This document shows positions 28,044 through 36,206 of a DNA stretch of 64,000 bases, piece after piece (within the stretch, counting starts at the first letter, position 1; each line of letters starts with the position of its first letter). The stretch spans positions 6,024,001 to 6,088,000 of the forward strand of contig NZ_CP120997.1 in NCBI RefSeq assembly GCF_030719295.1, written 5' to 3'. The stretch comes from Streptomyces sp. Mut1 (lineage in GTDB: Bacteria > Actinomycetota > Actinomycetes > Streptomycetales > Streptomycetaceae). Both the position numbers and the translations under genes were made by a program. Below the pieces are notes generated by a model, which was given only the letters and a program-made list of their open reading frames with translations, had not been told where the DNA came from and did no database searches.

Positions 28044-28732
28044 CCAGGGTGCTTGTGGTCGACGACGAGCCGCAGATCGTACGCGCCCTCGTGATCAACC
28101 TGAAGGCGCGCAGATACGAGGTGGACGCCGCGCCCGACGGGGCGACCGCCCTCCAGCTCGCCGCCGCCCGCCACCCCGACGTCGTCGTCCTGGACCTCGG
28201 GCTGCCCGACATGGACGGCGTCGACGTGATCAGGGGCCTGCGCGGCTGGACCAGGGTGCCGATCCTGGTGCTCTCGGCCCGCCACACCTCCGACGAGAAG
28301 GTCGAGGCGCTGGACGCGGGGGCGGACGACTACGTGACCAAGCCGTTCGGCATGGACGAGCTGCTGGCCCGGCTGCGGGCGGCGGTGCGCCGCGCCGAGC
28401 CCGTGAGCCAGGCCGGCGCCGACGAGGCCGAGATCGTGGAGACCGAGGGCTTCACCGTCGACCTCGCCGCCAAGAAGGTCCACCGCGGGGGGCGCGACGT
28501 ACGGCTCACACCCACCGAGTGGCACCTGCTGGAGGTCCTGGTCCGCAACGGCGGCCGGCTCGTCAGCCAGCGCAGGCTGCTCCAGGAGGTCTGGGGACCG
28601 TCGTACGGCACCGAGACCAACTACCTGCGCGTCTACATGGCCCAGCTGAGGCGCAAACTGGAGGCCGACCCCTCCCACCCCCGCCACTTCGTCACCGAAC
28701 CCGGCATGGGTTACCGCTTCGAACGCTCCTGA
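28040..28732 (+). CDS. kdpE: KdpE response regulator
   Basis: 230-aa OmpR-family regulator partnered with KdpD. The receiver has VLVVDDEPQIVRAL, Asp52 as phospho-acceptor (VVVLDLGLPDMDG) and the Lys of DDYVTKPFGMDELLAR. The winged-helix domain shows LTPTEWHLLEVLVRNGGRLV and NYLRVYMAQLRRKLEADP, a signature of KdpE proteins, and ends EPGMGYRFERS. Translationally coupled to kdpD (ATGA). Confidence 0.97.
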   Translation: MTRVLVVDDEPQIVRALVINLKARRYEVDAAPDGATALQLAAARHPDVVVLDLGLPDMDGVDVIRGLRGWTRVPILVLSARHTSDEKVEALDAGADDYVTKPFGMDELLARLRAAVRRAEPVSQAGADEAEIVETEGFTVDLAAKKVHRGGRDVRLTPTEWHLLEVLVRNGGRLVSQRRLLQEVWGPSYGTETNYLRVYMAQLRRKLEADPSHPRHFVTEPGMGYRFERS

Positions 28733-28819
28733 ACCCGGCGACCGGGCGCATTCACGCCCCCCGTTCGAGTGAGACGGCGACCACCCGCGACGACCTCGCG
28801 GGACCGGTACCCTTCGGGT

Positions 28820-29236
28820 ATGAGTGCTGTTCCTCGATTCGAGAAGCCCCACAAGGCCGACCGGCCTTCCGGGCGCTTCCGGCGGATGCTCGACCGCCTT
28901 GCCAGCTCCCAGGAGGACCTGGAGTGCGAGGAGCTGGAGGAGGACGCGCAGGCGTCGGGGTGCACCCGGATCTCCGAATGCACCGACCGCCAGATCGTGA
29001 AGGTCACTGGTACCTTGCGGACGGTGACCCTGCGGCCGCGCGCCGGAGTGCCCGCCCTGGAGGCGGAGATCTTCGACGGCACCGCACCGCTCGACGTGGT
29101 CTGGCTCGGCCGCCGCTCCATCGTGGGCATAGAACCGGGCCGCAAGCTCATCGCCTCCGGCCGGATCGCGATGAGCCACGGGCGCAGGGTGCTGTTCAAC
29201 CCCAAATACGAACTCCGACCGCTCGGCAAGGAGTAG
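28820..29236 (+). CDS. OB-fold nucleic-acid-binding protein
   Basis: 138-aa protein. The N-terminal helix region (FRRMLDRLASSQEDLECEEL) leads to an OB-fold resembling RecG-wedge-like domains: QIVKVTGTLRTVTLRPRAGV, LEAEIFDGTAPLDVVWLGRR, and KLIASGRIAMSHGRRVLFNP. It may bind RNA or DNA; function unknown. ATG 28820 is preferred over upstream in-frame starts because conservation begins there. The DUF3159 gene follows three bases after the stop. Confidence 0.87.
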   Translation: MSAVPRFEKPHKADRPSGRFRRMLDRLASSQEDLECEELEEDAQASGCTRISECTDRQIVKVTGTLRTVTLRPRAGVPALEAEIFDGTAPLDVVWLGRRSIVGIEPGRKLIASGRIAMSHGRRVLFNPKYELRPLGKE

Positions 29237-29239
29237 CCG

Positions 29240-29998
29240 GTGACGTCTCTCGACAAGCCGACGTCCGACACGGACCGCACCACCGACCAGCAGGAGGCCG
29301 ATGCCAGGGCGGTGACCGAGGCAGCGCTCTTCGAGGCCTTCGGTGGCGTGCGGGGCATGGTGGAGACCGTCCTGCCCGGACTGCTCTTCGTCACGATCTT
29401 CACCATCGACAAGAACCTGACCAACTCGGCCATCGCGGCCGTCGCGGTGTCGCTGGCGCTCGTGGCCGTCCGGCTGATCCGCAAGGACACCGTCAAGCAC
29501 GCCTTCAGCGGTGTCTTCGGGGTGGCCTTCGGCGTGGTCTTCGCCAAGATGACGGGCAACGCCAAGGACTTCTACCTCCCGGGCATGCTCTACACCCTGG
29601 GCCTCGCCCTGGCCTATCTGGTCAGCACGGTCGCCGGCCTCCCGCTGATCGGCCTCATCCTGGGCCCGGTCTTCAAGGAGAACCTCTCCTGGCGCACCCG
29701 TAACCCCGGCCGCAAGAAGGCCTACGCCAAGGCCAGCTACGCCTGGGGCCTGATCCTGCTCGCCAAGTGCGCGATCCTCTTCCCGCTGTACTGGTGGGCC
29801 GACACCACCCAGTTCGGCTGGGTGCTGGTCGCCCTGAAGATCCCGCCGTTCCTGCTGGCGGTCTACCTCACCTGGGTCTTCCTCGCCAAGGCTCCGCCGC
29901 CCATCGACGTCTTCGCCGAGATGGAGGCCGAGGAACAGGCCGAGAAGGCACGCAAGGAGGCGGCCGCCGCCGAAGCGGCCCGCGGCCAGGAGTTCTGA
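29240..29998 (+). CDS. DUF3159 family integral membrane protein
   Basis: 252-aa actinobacterial membrane protein (DUF3159). Five or six hydrophobic helices are visible, including GMVETVLPGLLFVTIFTI, a middle region LAYLVSTVAGLPLIGLILGP and a last pair around FPLYWWADTTQFGWVLVALK. The segment FKENLSWRTRNPGRKKAYAK is typical of the family. The C-terminus is a charged Glu/Ala helix. Function unknown. GTG start, likely co-transcribed with the OB-fold gene. Confidence 0.9.
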   Translation: MTSLDKPTSDTDRTTDQQEADARAVTEAALFEAFGGVRGMVETVLPGLLFVTIFTIDKNLTNSAIAAVAVSLALVAVRLIRKDTVKHAFSGVFGVAFGVVFAKMTGNAKDFYLPGMLYTLGLALAYLVSTVAGLPLIGLILGPVFKENLSWRTRNPGRKKAYAKASYAWGLILLAKCAILFPLYWWADTTQFGWVLVALKIPPFLLAVYLTWVFLAKAPPPIDVFAEMEAEEQAEKARKEAAAAEAARGQEF

Positions 29999-30001
29999 AA
30001 C

Positions 30002-30046
30002 CACGCGAGAGGGCCTGTCACCAGGGGTGACAGGCCCTCTCGCGTG
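30002..30046. terminator. Perfect 21-bp bidirectional hairpin terminator
   Basis: Positions 30002-30022 pair without mismatch with 30026-30046 around an AGG loop, between the convergent DUF3159 and TrkA-type genes. One of the strongest hairpins in the window. Confidence 0.92.
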
Positions 30047-30059
30047 TGCCGCCGCTGTC

Positions 30060-30737
30060 CTACTTCCCAGGATCGCCCTGGCGCACCGACAGCAGATCCT
30101 CCAACTGCTCCTCGCGCGCCTGCGCGGCCACGAACAGCAGCTCGTCACCCGCCTCCAGGCTCTCCTCCGGGCTCGGCGTCAGCACCCGCTGCCCCCGGAT
30201 GATCGTCACCAGCGAGGTGTCCTCCGGCCAGGCGACCTCCCCGACCTGCGTACCCGCCAGGGCCGACTCCGGCGGCAGCGTCAGCTCCACCAGGTTCGCG
30301 TCACCGTGGCTGAAGCGCAGCAGCCGGACCAGATCGCCGACACTCACCGCCTCCTCCACCAGCGCCGACATCAGGCGCGGCGTCGAGACCGCCACATCGA
30401 CGCCCCACGACTCGTTGAACAGCCACTCGTTCTTCGGGTTGTTCACCCGGGCGACGACCCGCGGAACGCCGTACTCCGTCTTGGCGAGCAGCGAGACGAC
30501 CAGGTTCACCTTGTCGTCGCCGGTCGCCGCGATCACGACGTTGCAGCGCTGCAACGCCGCCTCGTCCAGCGACGTGATCTCACAGGCATCCGCCAGCAGC
30601 CACTCGGCCATCGGCACCCGCTCCACCGAAATGGCGGTCGGCGCCTTGTCCACGAGCAGCACCTCGTGCCCGTTCTCCAGCAGCTCGCCCGCGATGGAAC
30701 GGCCCACCGCACCGGCCCCGGCAATCGCGACACGCAT
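30060..30737 (-). CDS. TrkA-type potassium uptake regulatory protein (second of a pair, CeoC-like)
   Basis: 225-aa cytosolic RCK/TrkA protein. The N-terminal Rossmann RCK_N domain begins MRVAIAGAGAVGRSIAGELL (nucleotide-binding GxGxxG) and continues with VVIAATGDDKVNLVVSLLAK; the C-terminal RCK_C domain contains LPPESALAGTQVGEVAWPED. Such proteins gate K+ transporters in response to nucleotides. Its start overlaps the stop of the partner TrkA gene by one base, so they are coupled and presumably form a heteromer as described for mycobacterial CeoB/CeoC. Confidence 0.92.
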   Translation of the reverse strand: MRVAIAGAGAVGRSIAGELLENGHEVLLVDKAPTAISVERVPMAEWLLADACEITSLDEAALQRCNVVIAATGDDKVNLVVSLLAKTEYGVPRVVARVNNPKNEWLFNESWGVDVAVSTPRLMSALVEEAVSVGDLVRLLRFSHGDANLVELTLPPESALAGTQVGEVAWPEDTSLVTIIRGQRVLTPSPEESLEAGDELLFVAAQAREEQLEDLLSVRQGDPGK

Positions 30738-31405
30738 CAGTGACCGCCCTCCTCAGGGCCCTCGGCGAACGCCGCCTCGACCTTCGCGATCTCGTCCGTA
30801 CGCATCATCACGTGGACGAGGTCGCCCTCCTGGAGCACCGTCTGCGACGACGGCAGGATGGCCTCGCCCAACCGGGTGAGGAAGGCGACACGCACGCCCG
30901 TCTCCTCCTGCAACGTGCTGATCTTGTGGCCGATCCAGGACGGCGTGGTGTGGACCTCCGCGAGCTGCACACCACCGCTCGGATCCCGCCACAGCGGCTC
31001 CGCGCCCGAGGGCAGCAGCCGGCGCAGCATCTGGTCCGCCGTCCAGCGCACGGTGGCCACCGTGGGGATGCCCAGGCGCTGGTACACCTCGGCGCGCCGG
31101 GGGTCGTAGATCCTCGCCGCGACGTTGTCGATGCCGAACATCTCGCGCGCCACCCGGGCCGCGATGATGTTCGAGTTGTCGCCGCTGCTCACCGCGGCGA
31201 ACGCCCCGGCCTCCTCGATCCCCGCCTCACGCAGGGTGTCCTGGTCGAAACCGACCCCCGTGACGCGACGTCCGCCGAACCCGGAGCCGAGGCGCCGGAA
31301 CGCCGTGGGGTCCTGGTCGATGACGGCGACCGTGTGCCCCTGCTGCTCCAGGGTCTGCGCGAGAGCGGCTCCCACTCGCCCGCAGCCCATGATGACGATG
31401 TGCAC
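30737..31405 (-). CDS. TrkA-type potassium uptake regulatory protein (first of a pair, CeoB-like)
   Basis: 222-aa RCK protein. Begins MHIVIMGCGRVGAALAQTLE with the GxGxxG nucleotide-binding loop; VIDQDPTAFRRLG contains the acidic residue that contacts the ribose; RCK_C follows with AEVHTTPSWIGHKISTLQEE. First gene of the pair, transcribed divergently from the KimA-like transporter. No TrkH membrane subunit is nearby, so the membrane partner may be the KimA-like protein or one encoded elsewhere (inference). Confidence 0.92.
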   Translation of the reverse strand: MHIVIMGCGRVGAALAQTLEQQGHTVAVIDQDPTAFRRLGSGFGGRRVTGVGFDQDTLREAGIEEAGAFAAVSSGDNSNIIAARVAREMFGIDNVAARIYDPRRAEVYQRLGIPTVATVRWTADQMLRRLLPSGAEPLWRDPSGGVQLAEVHTTPSWIGHKISTLQEETGVRVAFLTRLGEAILPSSQTVLQEGDLVHVMMRTDEIAKVEAAFAEGPEEGGH

Positions 31406-31702
31406 CTTGCGCCTACCTCGCAGTCCTGGTCGTCCGGCTGACCTGCGAAAACACCCTGCTCACACTCTTTCCTCGGCTGGCCGGGCAAACAACGGGGCAA
31501 CGGTGTTTCCCGTCGCCCGGATACGAGCTTATGCCGCGCCGGATACCTTGCCTCATCCGAGTGCGCGCAACGCGGTGCCGCGGGGCCACGGTGCCAGGAT
31601 TCCGTTAAGGATTTCGCGTCGCTCCCGTCCGAGTGCAGGAGATTGGCGGGCCACGCCGGTCGTGCGGGGGCAGGCCCCATACAGAACCCTTACGATCCCA
31701 GC

Positions 31703-33751
31703 GTGTCCAAACTGACCGACGTGCCCAAACGGATTCTGATCGGACGGGCCCTGCGCAGCGACAGGCTGGGGGAGACGCTCCTCCCCAAGCGCATCGCACT
31801 TCCCGTCTTCGCATCCGACCCGCTGTCCTCGGTGGCGTACGCACCCGGAGAAGTCCTCCTGGTGCTGTCCATCGCGGGTGTGTCGGCCTACCACTTCAGC
31901 CCGTGGATCGCGGTCGCGGTCGTGGTCCTCATGTTCACGGTCGTCGCCTCCTACCGGCAGAACGTGCACGCCTACCCGAGCGGCGGCGGCGACTACGAGG
32001 TCGCCACCACCAACCTCGGTCCCAAGGCCGGTCTGACCGTGGCCAGCGCCCTGCTGGTCGACTACATCATGACCGTCGCCGTGTCGATCGCCTCCGGGGT
32101 GGAGAACCTCGGCTCGGCGATCCCCTTCGTCGTCGAGCACAAGACGGGGTGCGCGGTCGCGGCCATCGTGCTGCTGACGGTGATGAACCTGCGCGGCGTC
32201 AAGGAGTCCGGCAAGCTCTTCGCCATCCCCACCTACCTCTTCGTGGCCGGCGTCTTCATCATGCTCATCTGGGGCGCCTTCCGCGGTCTCGTCCTCGGCG
32301 ACACCATGCGCGCCCCGACCGCCGCGTACACGATCAAGGCCGAGCACCAGGGCCTGGCCGGCTTCGCCCTCGTCTTCCTGCTGCTGCGCGCCTTCTCCTC
32401 CGGCTGCGCGGCGCTCACCGGTGTCGAGGCGATCAGCAACGGTGTACCCGCGTTCCGCAAGCCCAAGAGCAAGAACGCCGCGACCACCCTCGCCATGATG
32501 GGCCTGCTCGCCGTCACCATGTTCTGCGGCATCATCGCGCTGGCCATGGCCACCGACGTCAAGATGGCCGAGAACCCGGCGACGGACCTGGTCCGCGACG
32601 GCTCCCCGGTCGGCTCCGGCTTCGTCCAGGACCCGGTCATCTCCCAGGTCGCGGCCGCGGTCTTCGGCGACGGCACGTTCTTCTTCGTCATCCTCGCCGC
32701 CGCCACCGCCCTCGTCCTCTTCCTGGCCGCCAACACCGCGTACAACGGCTTCCCGCTGCTCGGCTCGATCCTGGCCCAGGACCGCTACCTGCCCCGCCAG
32801 CTGCACACCCGCGGGGACCGGCTCGCCTTCTCCAACGGCATCGTGCTGCTGGCCGGCGCCGCGATCCTGCTGGTCGTCGTCTACGGCGCCGACTCGACCC
32901 GGCTGATCCAGCTGTACATCGTCGGCGTGTTCGTCTCCTTCACGCTCAGCCAGACCGGCATGGTCCGGCACTGGAACCGCCACCTGCGCGTGGAGCGGGA
33001 CCAGGCCAAGCGCCGCCACATGGTCCGCTCCCGCGCGATCAACACCTTCGGCGCCTTCTTCACCGGCCTGGTGCTCGTCGTCGTCCTCGCCACCAAATTC
33101 ACCCACGGCGCCTGGGTGGCGCTGCTCGGTATGGTGATCTTCTTCGGCACGATGACCGCGATCCGCAAGCACTACGACCGGGTCGCCGAGGAGATCGCCG
33201 CCGACGCCGCCGCCCCCGACGAGTCCATCCGCCCCTCCCGGGTCCACTCGATCGTCCTGGTCTCCAAGCTCCACCGCCCCACCCTGCGCGCGCTCGCCTA
33301 CGCCAAGCTCATCCGTACGGACCACCTGGAGGCACTCTCCATCAGCGTGGACCCGGCCGAGACGAAGGCGCTCAGGGAGGACTGGGAGCGGCGCGGCATC
33401 AACGTACCGCTGAAGATCCTCGACTCGCCCTACCGCGAGGTGACCCGCCCGGTCATCGAATACGTGAAGAGCCTGCGCCGGGAGAGCCCGCGCGATGTGG
33501 TGAGCGTCTACATCCCGGAGTACGTCGTCGGCCACTGGTACGAGCACCTGCTGCACAACCAGAGCGCCCTGCGGCTCAAGGGCCGGCTGCTCTTCACCCC
33601 CGGCGTGATGGTCACCTCGGTCCCGTACCAGCTGGAGTCCTCCGAGGCGGCCAAGAAGCGCGCACGCAGGCGCGCGGACTGGATCGCCCCCGGCTCGGTG
33701 CGCCGCGGCCCGGTGGAACGCAAGCACAAGGACCCGACGCCGAAGGGCTGA
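31703..33751 (+). CDS. APC-superfamily transporter, KimA-like potassium importer candidate
   Basis: 682-aa membrane protein with about 12 helices in the first ~460 residues and a ~200-residue cytosolic C-terminal domain. The first helix carries FASDPLSSVAYAPGEVLLVL, closely resembling the SSDALSSVAY segment of Bacillus KimA, and PSGGGDYEVATTNLGPKAGL follows. KimA is a high-affinity K+/H+ importer inhibited by c-di-AMP binding to its C-terminal domain. The neighbouring trkA pair and kdp cluster support a K+ role over amino acid transport. GTG 31703 begins SKLTDVPKRILIGRAL; longer upstream starts are less likely. Confidence 0.88.
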   Translation: MSKLTDVPKRILIGRALRSDRLGETLLPKRIALPVFASDPLSSVAYAPGEVLLVLSIAGVSAYHFSPWIAVAVVVLMFTVVASYRQNVHAYPSGGGDYEVATTNLGPKAGLTVASALLVDYIMTVAVSIASGVENLGSAIPFVVEHKTGCAVAAIVLLTVMNLRGVKESGKLFAIPTYLFVAGVFIMLIWGAFRGLVLGDTMRAPTAAYTIKAEHQGLAGFALVFLLLRAFSSGCAALTGVEAISNGVPAFRKPKSKNAATTLAMMGLLAVTMFCGIIALAMATDVKMAENPATDLVRDGSPVGSGFVQDPVISQVAAAVFGDGTFFFVILAAATALVLFLAANTAYNGFPLLGSILAQDRYLPRQLHTRGDRLAFSNGIVLLAGAAILLVVVYGADSTRLIQLYIVGVFVSFTLSQTGMVRHWNRHLRVERDQAKRRHMVRSRAINTFGAFFTGLVLVVVLATKFTHGAWVALLGMVIFFGTMTAIRKHYDRVAEEIAADAAAPDESIRPSRVHSIVLVSKLHRPTLRALAYAKLIRTDHLEALSISVDPAETKALREDWERRGINVPLKILDSPYREVTRPVIEYVKSLRRESPRDVVSVYIPEYVVGHWYEHLLHNQSALRLKGRLLFTPGVMVTSVPYQLESSEAAKKRARRRADWIAPGSVRRGPVERKHKDPTPKG

Positions 33752-33875
33752 GGCGGGGTACCCCGGGGGACCCCTGGGAGGTCTTCCGATGGTCGGCGGC
33801 CGGACGAGACCGACGTAGACTCGTAGGTTGTTGTCCGGCCGTCGGCCACCCCCCTTCCCTTGGAGCCCGCCCCTC

Positions 33876-35246
33876 ATGCAGAACGAATCCACGTCGCCGC
33901 AGTCCGGGGAGACACAGACCGGGGAGACGCGGCCGGAGTCGCTCATCGGGCGGGAGTACGAGGTCGAGGTCGGTCCGGTCGCGCACGGCGGCCACTGCAT
34001 CGCGCGGACGGACGAGGGCCGCGTCCTGTTCGTACGCCACACCCTGCCCGGCGAGAAGATCGTCGCGAAGGTCACCGACGGCGACAACGACTCGCGCTTC
34101 CTGCGCGCGGACGCGGTACGGATCATCGAGGCGTCCAAGGACCGGGTGAAGGCCCCCTGCCCGTTCGCGGGCCCCGGCAAGTGCGGCGGCTGCGACTGGC
34201 AGCACGCCAAGCCGGGCGCCCAGCGCCGCCTCAAGGGCGAGGTCATCGCGGAGCAGCTCCAGCGCCTCGCGGGCCTCACCCCCGAGGAGGCCGGCTGGGA
34301 CGGTACGGTCATGCCGGCCGAGGGCGACAAGCTCCCGGCGGGCGAGGTGCCCGCCTGGCGCACCCGCGTCCAGTACGCCATCGACGAGGACGGCCGCGTC
34401 GGCCTCCGCAAGCACCGCTCGCACGACGTCGAGATCATCGACCACTGCATGATCGCCGCGCCCGGTGTCTCCGAGCTCGGCGTCGAGAAGCAGGACTGGC
34501 CCCAGATGGCCACGGTCGAGGCCATCTCCGCCACCGGCTCCCACGACCGCCAGGTCATCCTCACCCCCCGCACGGGCGGCCGCCTCCCCCTCGTCGAGCT
34601 GGACAAGCCCGTCTCGGTCCTCCGCGTCGACGAGCGCGACGGCGGCGTCCACCGCGTCCACGGCCGCGGCTTCGTCCGCGAACGCGCCGACGACCGCACC
34701 TACCGCGTCGGCTCCGGCGGCTTCTGGCAGGTCCACCCCCAGGCCGCCGACACCCTCGTCCGCGCCGTCATGCAGGGCCTGCTGCCCCGCAAGAACGACA
34801 CCGCCCTCGACCTCTACTGCGGCGTCGGCCTCTTCGCCGGCGCCATCGGCCAGCGCATCGGCGAGAAGGGCGCGGTCCTCGGCATCGAGTCCGGCAAGCG
34901 CGCGGTCGAGGACGCCCGCCACAACCTCAAGGACCTCGACCGCGTCCGCATCGAACACGGCAAGGTCGACCAGGTCCTGCCCCGCACGGGCATCACCGAA
35001 TGCGACCTCATCGTCCTGGACCCGCCCCGCGCGGGCGCCGGCAAGGCCACGGTGAAGCAGCTGGTGGGCCTGGGCGCCCGCCGCATCGCATACGTGGCCT
35101 GCGACCCGGCGGCGCTGGCGAGGGACCTGGCGTACTTCCGGGAGGGCGGATACCGGGTGCGGACGCTGCGGGCGTTCGATCTGTTTCCTATGACGCATCA
35201 TGTCGAGTGCGTCGCGATCCTTGAGCCTGCGGGCAAGGGTGCCTGA
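33876..35246 (+). CDS. Class I SAM-dependent RNA (uracil-5-)methyltransferase, TrmA/RlmD family with TRAM domain
   Basis: 456-aa enzyme methylating C5 of a uridine in tRNA or rRNA. N-terminal TRAM domain (EYEVEVGPVAHGGHCIARTD), iron-sulfur cysteine cluster CPFAGPGKCGGCDWQH, SAM-binding motif LDLYCGVGLFAGAI, catalytic-loop DPPRAGAGK and the nucleophile region YVACDPAALARDLAYF. The C-terminus RAFDLFPMTHHVECVAILEP is intact. The last ~20 codons fall in a 284-bp direct repeat found again at 45403, so this end may have been supplied by an integrated element. The gene is the insertion point of the 35-45 kb island. Confidence 0.94.
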   Translation: MQNESTSPQSGETQTGETRPESLIGREYEVEVGPVAHGGHCIARTDEGRVLFVRHTLPGEKIVAKVTDGDNDSRFLRADAVRIIEASKDRVKAPCPFAGPGKCGGCDWQHAKPGAQRRLKGEVIAEQLQRLAGLTPEEAGWDGTVMPAEGDKLPAGEVPAWRTRVQYAIDEDGRVGLRKHRSHDVEIIDHCMIAAPGVSELGVEKQDWPQMATVEAISATGSHDRQVILTPRTGGRLPLVELDKPVSVLRVDERDGGVHRVHGRGFVRERADDRTYRVGSGGFWQVHPQAADTLVRAVMQGLLPRKNDTALDLYCGVGLFAGAIGQRIGEKGAVLGIESGKRAVEDARHNLKDLDRVRIEHGKVDQVLPRTGITECDLIVLDPPRAGAGKATVKQLVGLGARRIAYVACDPAALARDLAYFREGGYRVRTLRAFDLFPMTHHVECVAILEPAGKGA

Positions 35247-35467
35247 CCTCCGTTTTTGCTCCTCCTGTGGGTCTCGACCTTTCCTCTCCGTGTAGCGGTT
35301 CGATCGGACGGATCGCTCCTTGAGGGCTCTCTGACCAGCGAATTCGCGAACGAGGCGCTTGCAGCGGCGACGCCCTCCAGTGGCTTCTGCGGGGTTCTTG
35401 ACGCTCGGGTGACGCTCGAAAAGGAAGTCTTCGGGTCTCCGCGTTGGCGATGCGCATGGCCGCCTGG
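35184..35467 (+). repeat. Left direct repeat of the island (methyltransferase 3' end plus downstream)
   Basis: Aligns with 45403-45685 at a constant offset of 10,219 bp until a one-base gap near 35430. By eye there are about 17 substitutions in 284 positions, clustered at the edges; about 230 bp in the middle are nearly identical. It covers the last ~20 codons and stop of the methyltransferase and about 220 bp beyond, including the palindrome GCGAATTCGC. Confidence 0.9.
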
Positions 35468-35506
35468 CCCCACGCTCCGCGGAGCCGAGCGCCACCCGAC
35501 CGCACT

Positions 35507-35525
35507 TGATACCGTCCTGGTATCA
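35507..35525 (+). promoter_or_regulatory. Palindromic operator over a leaderless promoter of the toxin-antitoxin pair
   Basis: TGATACC (35507-35513) and GGTATCA (35519-35525) form a perfect 7-bp inverted repeat with a five-base spacer. The second arm overlaps TATCAT (35521-35526), a -10 element six bases from the antitoxin ATG, which predicts a leaderless mRNA and autorepression by the ribbon-helix-helix antitoxin. Confidence 0.75.
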
Positions 35526-35532
35526 TCCTTGT

Positions 35533-35727
35533 ATGGCGATGACACTTCGACTCCCGGATGACCTTGACGCGAAGCTCACTGAGCGGGCCCGTCGGGAGGG
35601 CCGCAGTAAGCAGGAACTCGCCATTGAGGCCATCCGTGACGCGCAGGACCGGGCCGAGCTGAAGGTCGATGACGTCCTGGCCGAGCTGATGGACAGCGAT
35701 GCGGAGATCCTGGACTACCTGAAGTGA
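35533..35727 (+). CDS. Ribbon-helix-helix (CopG-like) antitoxin
   Basis: 64-aa DNA-binding antitoxin. The N-terminal strand MAMTLRLPDDLDAKLTERAR followed by EGRSKQELAIEAI is the ribbon-helix-helix fold; the C-terminal helix (AELKVDDVLAELMDSDAEIL) would wrap the toxin. I start at ATG 35533 since the -10 box lies six bases upstream; the longer in-frame start at 35506 is inside the operator. The toxin start overlaps its stop by four bases. Likely represses its own promoter as a complex with the toxin. Confidence 0.88.
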   Translation: MAMTLRLPDDLDAKLTERARREGRSKQELAIEAIRDAQDRAELKVDDVLAELMDSDAEILDYLK

Positions 35728-36116
35728 CCGACGTGCGCTACATCCAGGTCGACGAAATCCTGGCCATCGCCCGTACGGTCAACGGTACGGAGCACAGCGT
35801 GCGTGACATGGGTCTTCTGGTGTCGGCGATTGAGCGACCCCGGACGAACGTGTTCGGAGCCGAGCTGTATCCCACGCTGCACGAGAAGGCCGCGGCATTG
35901 CTGCACTCCGTCGCCCGCAACCATGCGCTGATCGACGGCAACAAGCGCACCGCCTGGCTTGCCATGCGTGTCTTCCTGCGGTTCAACGGCGTCAGCGCGA
36001 GTACCGTCCCGCCGCCCGTTTCCGTGGCCGGGCCGTTCGTCGAGGAAGTCGCGCAGGACAACGTCGATGTACCGGCGATCGCCAAGCGCCTCGCGACCTG
36101 GTTCCCTGTTTCCTGA
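35724..36116 (+). CDS. doc: Death-on-curing (Doc/Fic family) toxin
   Basis: 130-aa Doc-type toxin. The Fic/Doc active-site motif is HALIDGNKRTAWLAM (about residues 67-81), matching HxFxxGNKR-type signatures with Ile-Asp before GNKR. Phage P1 Doc inactivates elongation factor EF-Tu by phosphorylation, blocking translation. The N-terminal YIQVDEILAIARTVNG and LLVSAIERP are also typical. GTG start overlaps the antitoxin stop (GTGA). The module lies directly inside the left edge of the island and may stabilise it. Confidence 0.92.
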   Translation: MTDVRYIQVDEILAIARTVNGTEHSVRDMGLLVSAIERPRTNVFGAELYPTLHEKAAALLHSVARNHALIDGNKRTAWLAMRVFLRFNGVSASTVPPPVSVAGPFVEEVAQDNVDVPAIAKRLATWFPVS

Positions 36117-36180
36117 CGTTCGACGAGGCAGGGGCGCCTCATGTGGACTGCATGGCGATTCTGGAGCTAATGGGAAGGGG
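36117..36180 (+). repeat. Degenerate third copy of the methyltransferase gene end
   Basis: Read in frame from 36119, this stretch gives FDEAGAPHVDCMAILELMG, close to the real C-terminus FDLFPMTHHVECVAILEPAG at 35174-35232. It begins immediately after the doc stop. It looks like an older attachment-site remnant marking the right end of a separate small element that carried the antitoxin-toxin pair. Confidence 0.55.
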
Positions 36181-36206
36181 ATCTGAGCTGCGGTTTCGTG
36201 GGTTGC

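Noticed and set aside
31553..34699. 1048-codon minus-strand open frame under the KimA-like transporter
   Set aside because: Antisense shadow of a membrane protein gene; no ribosome site or motif.
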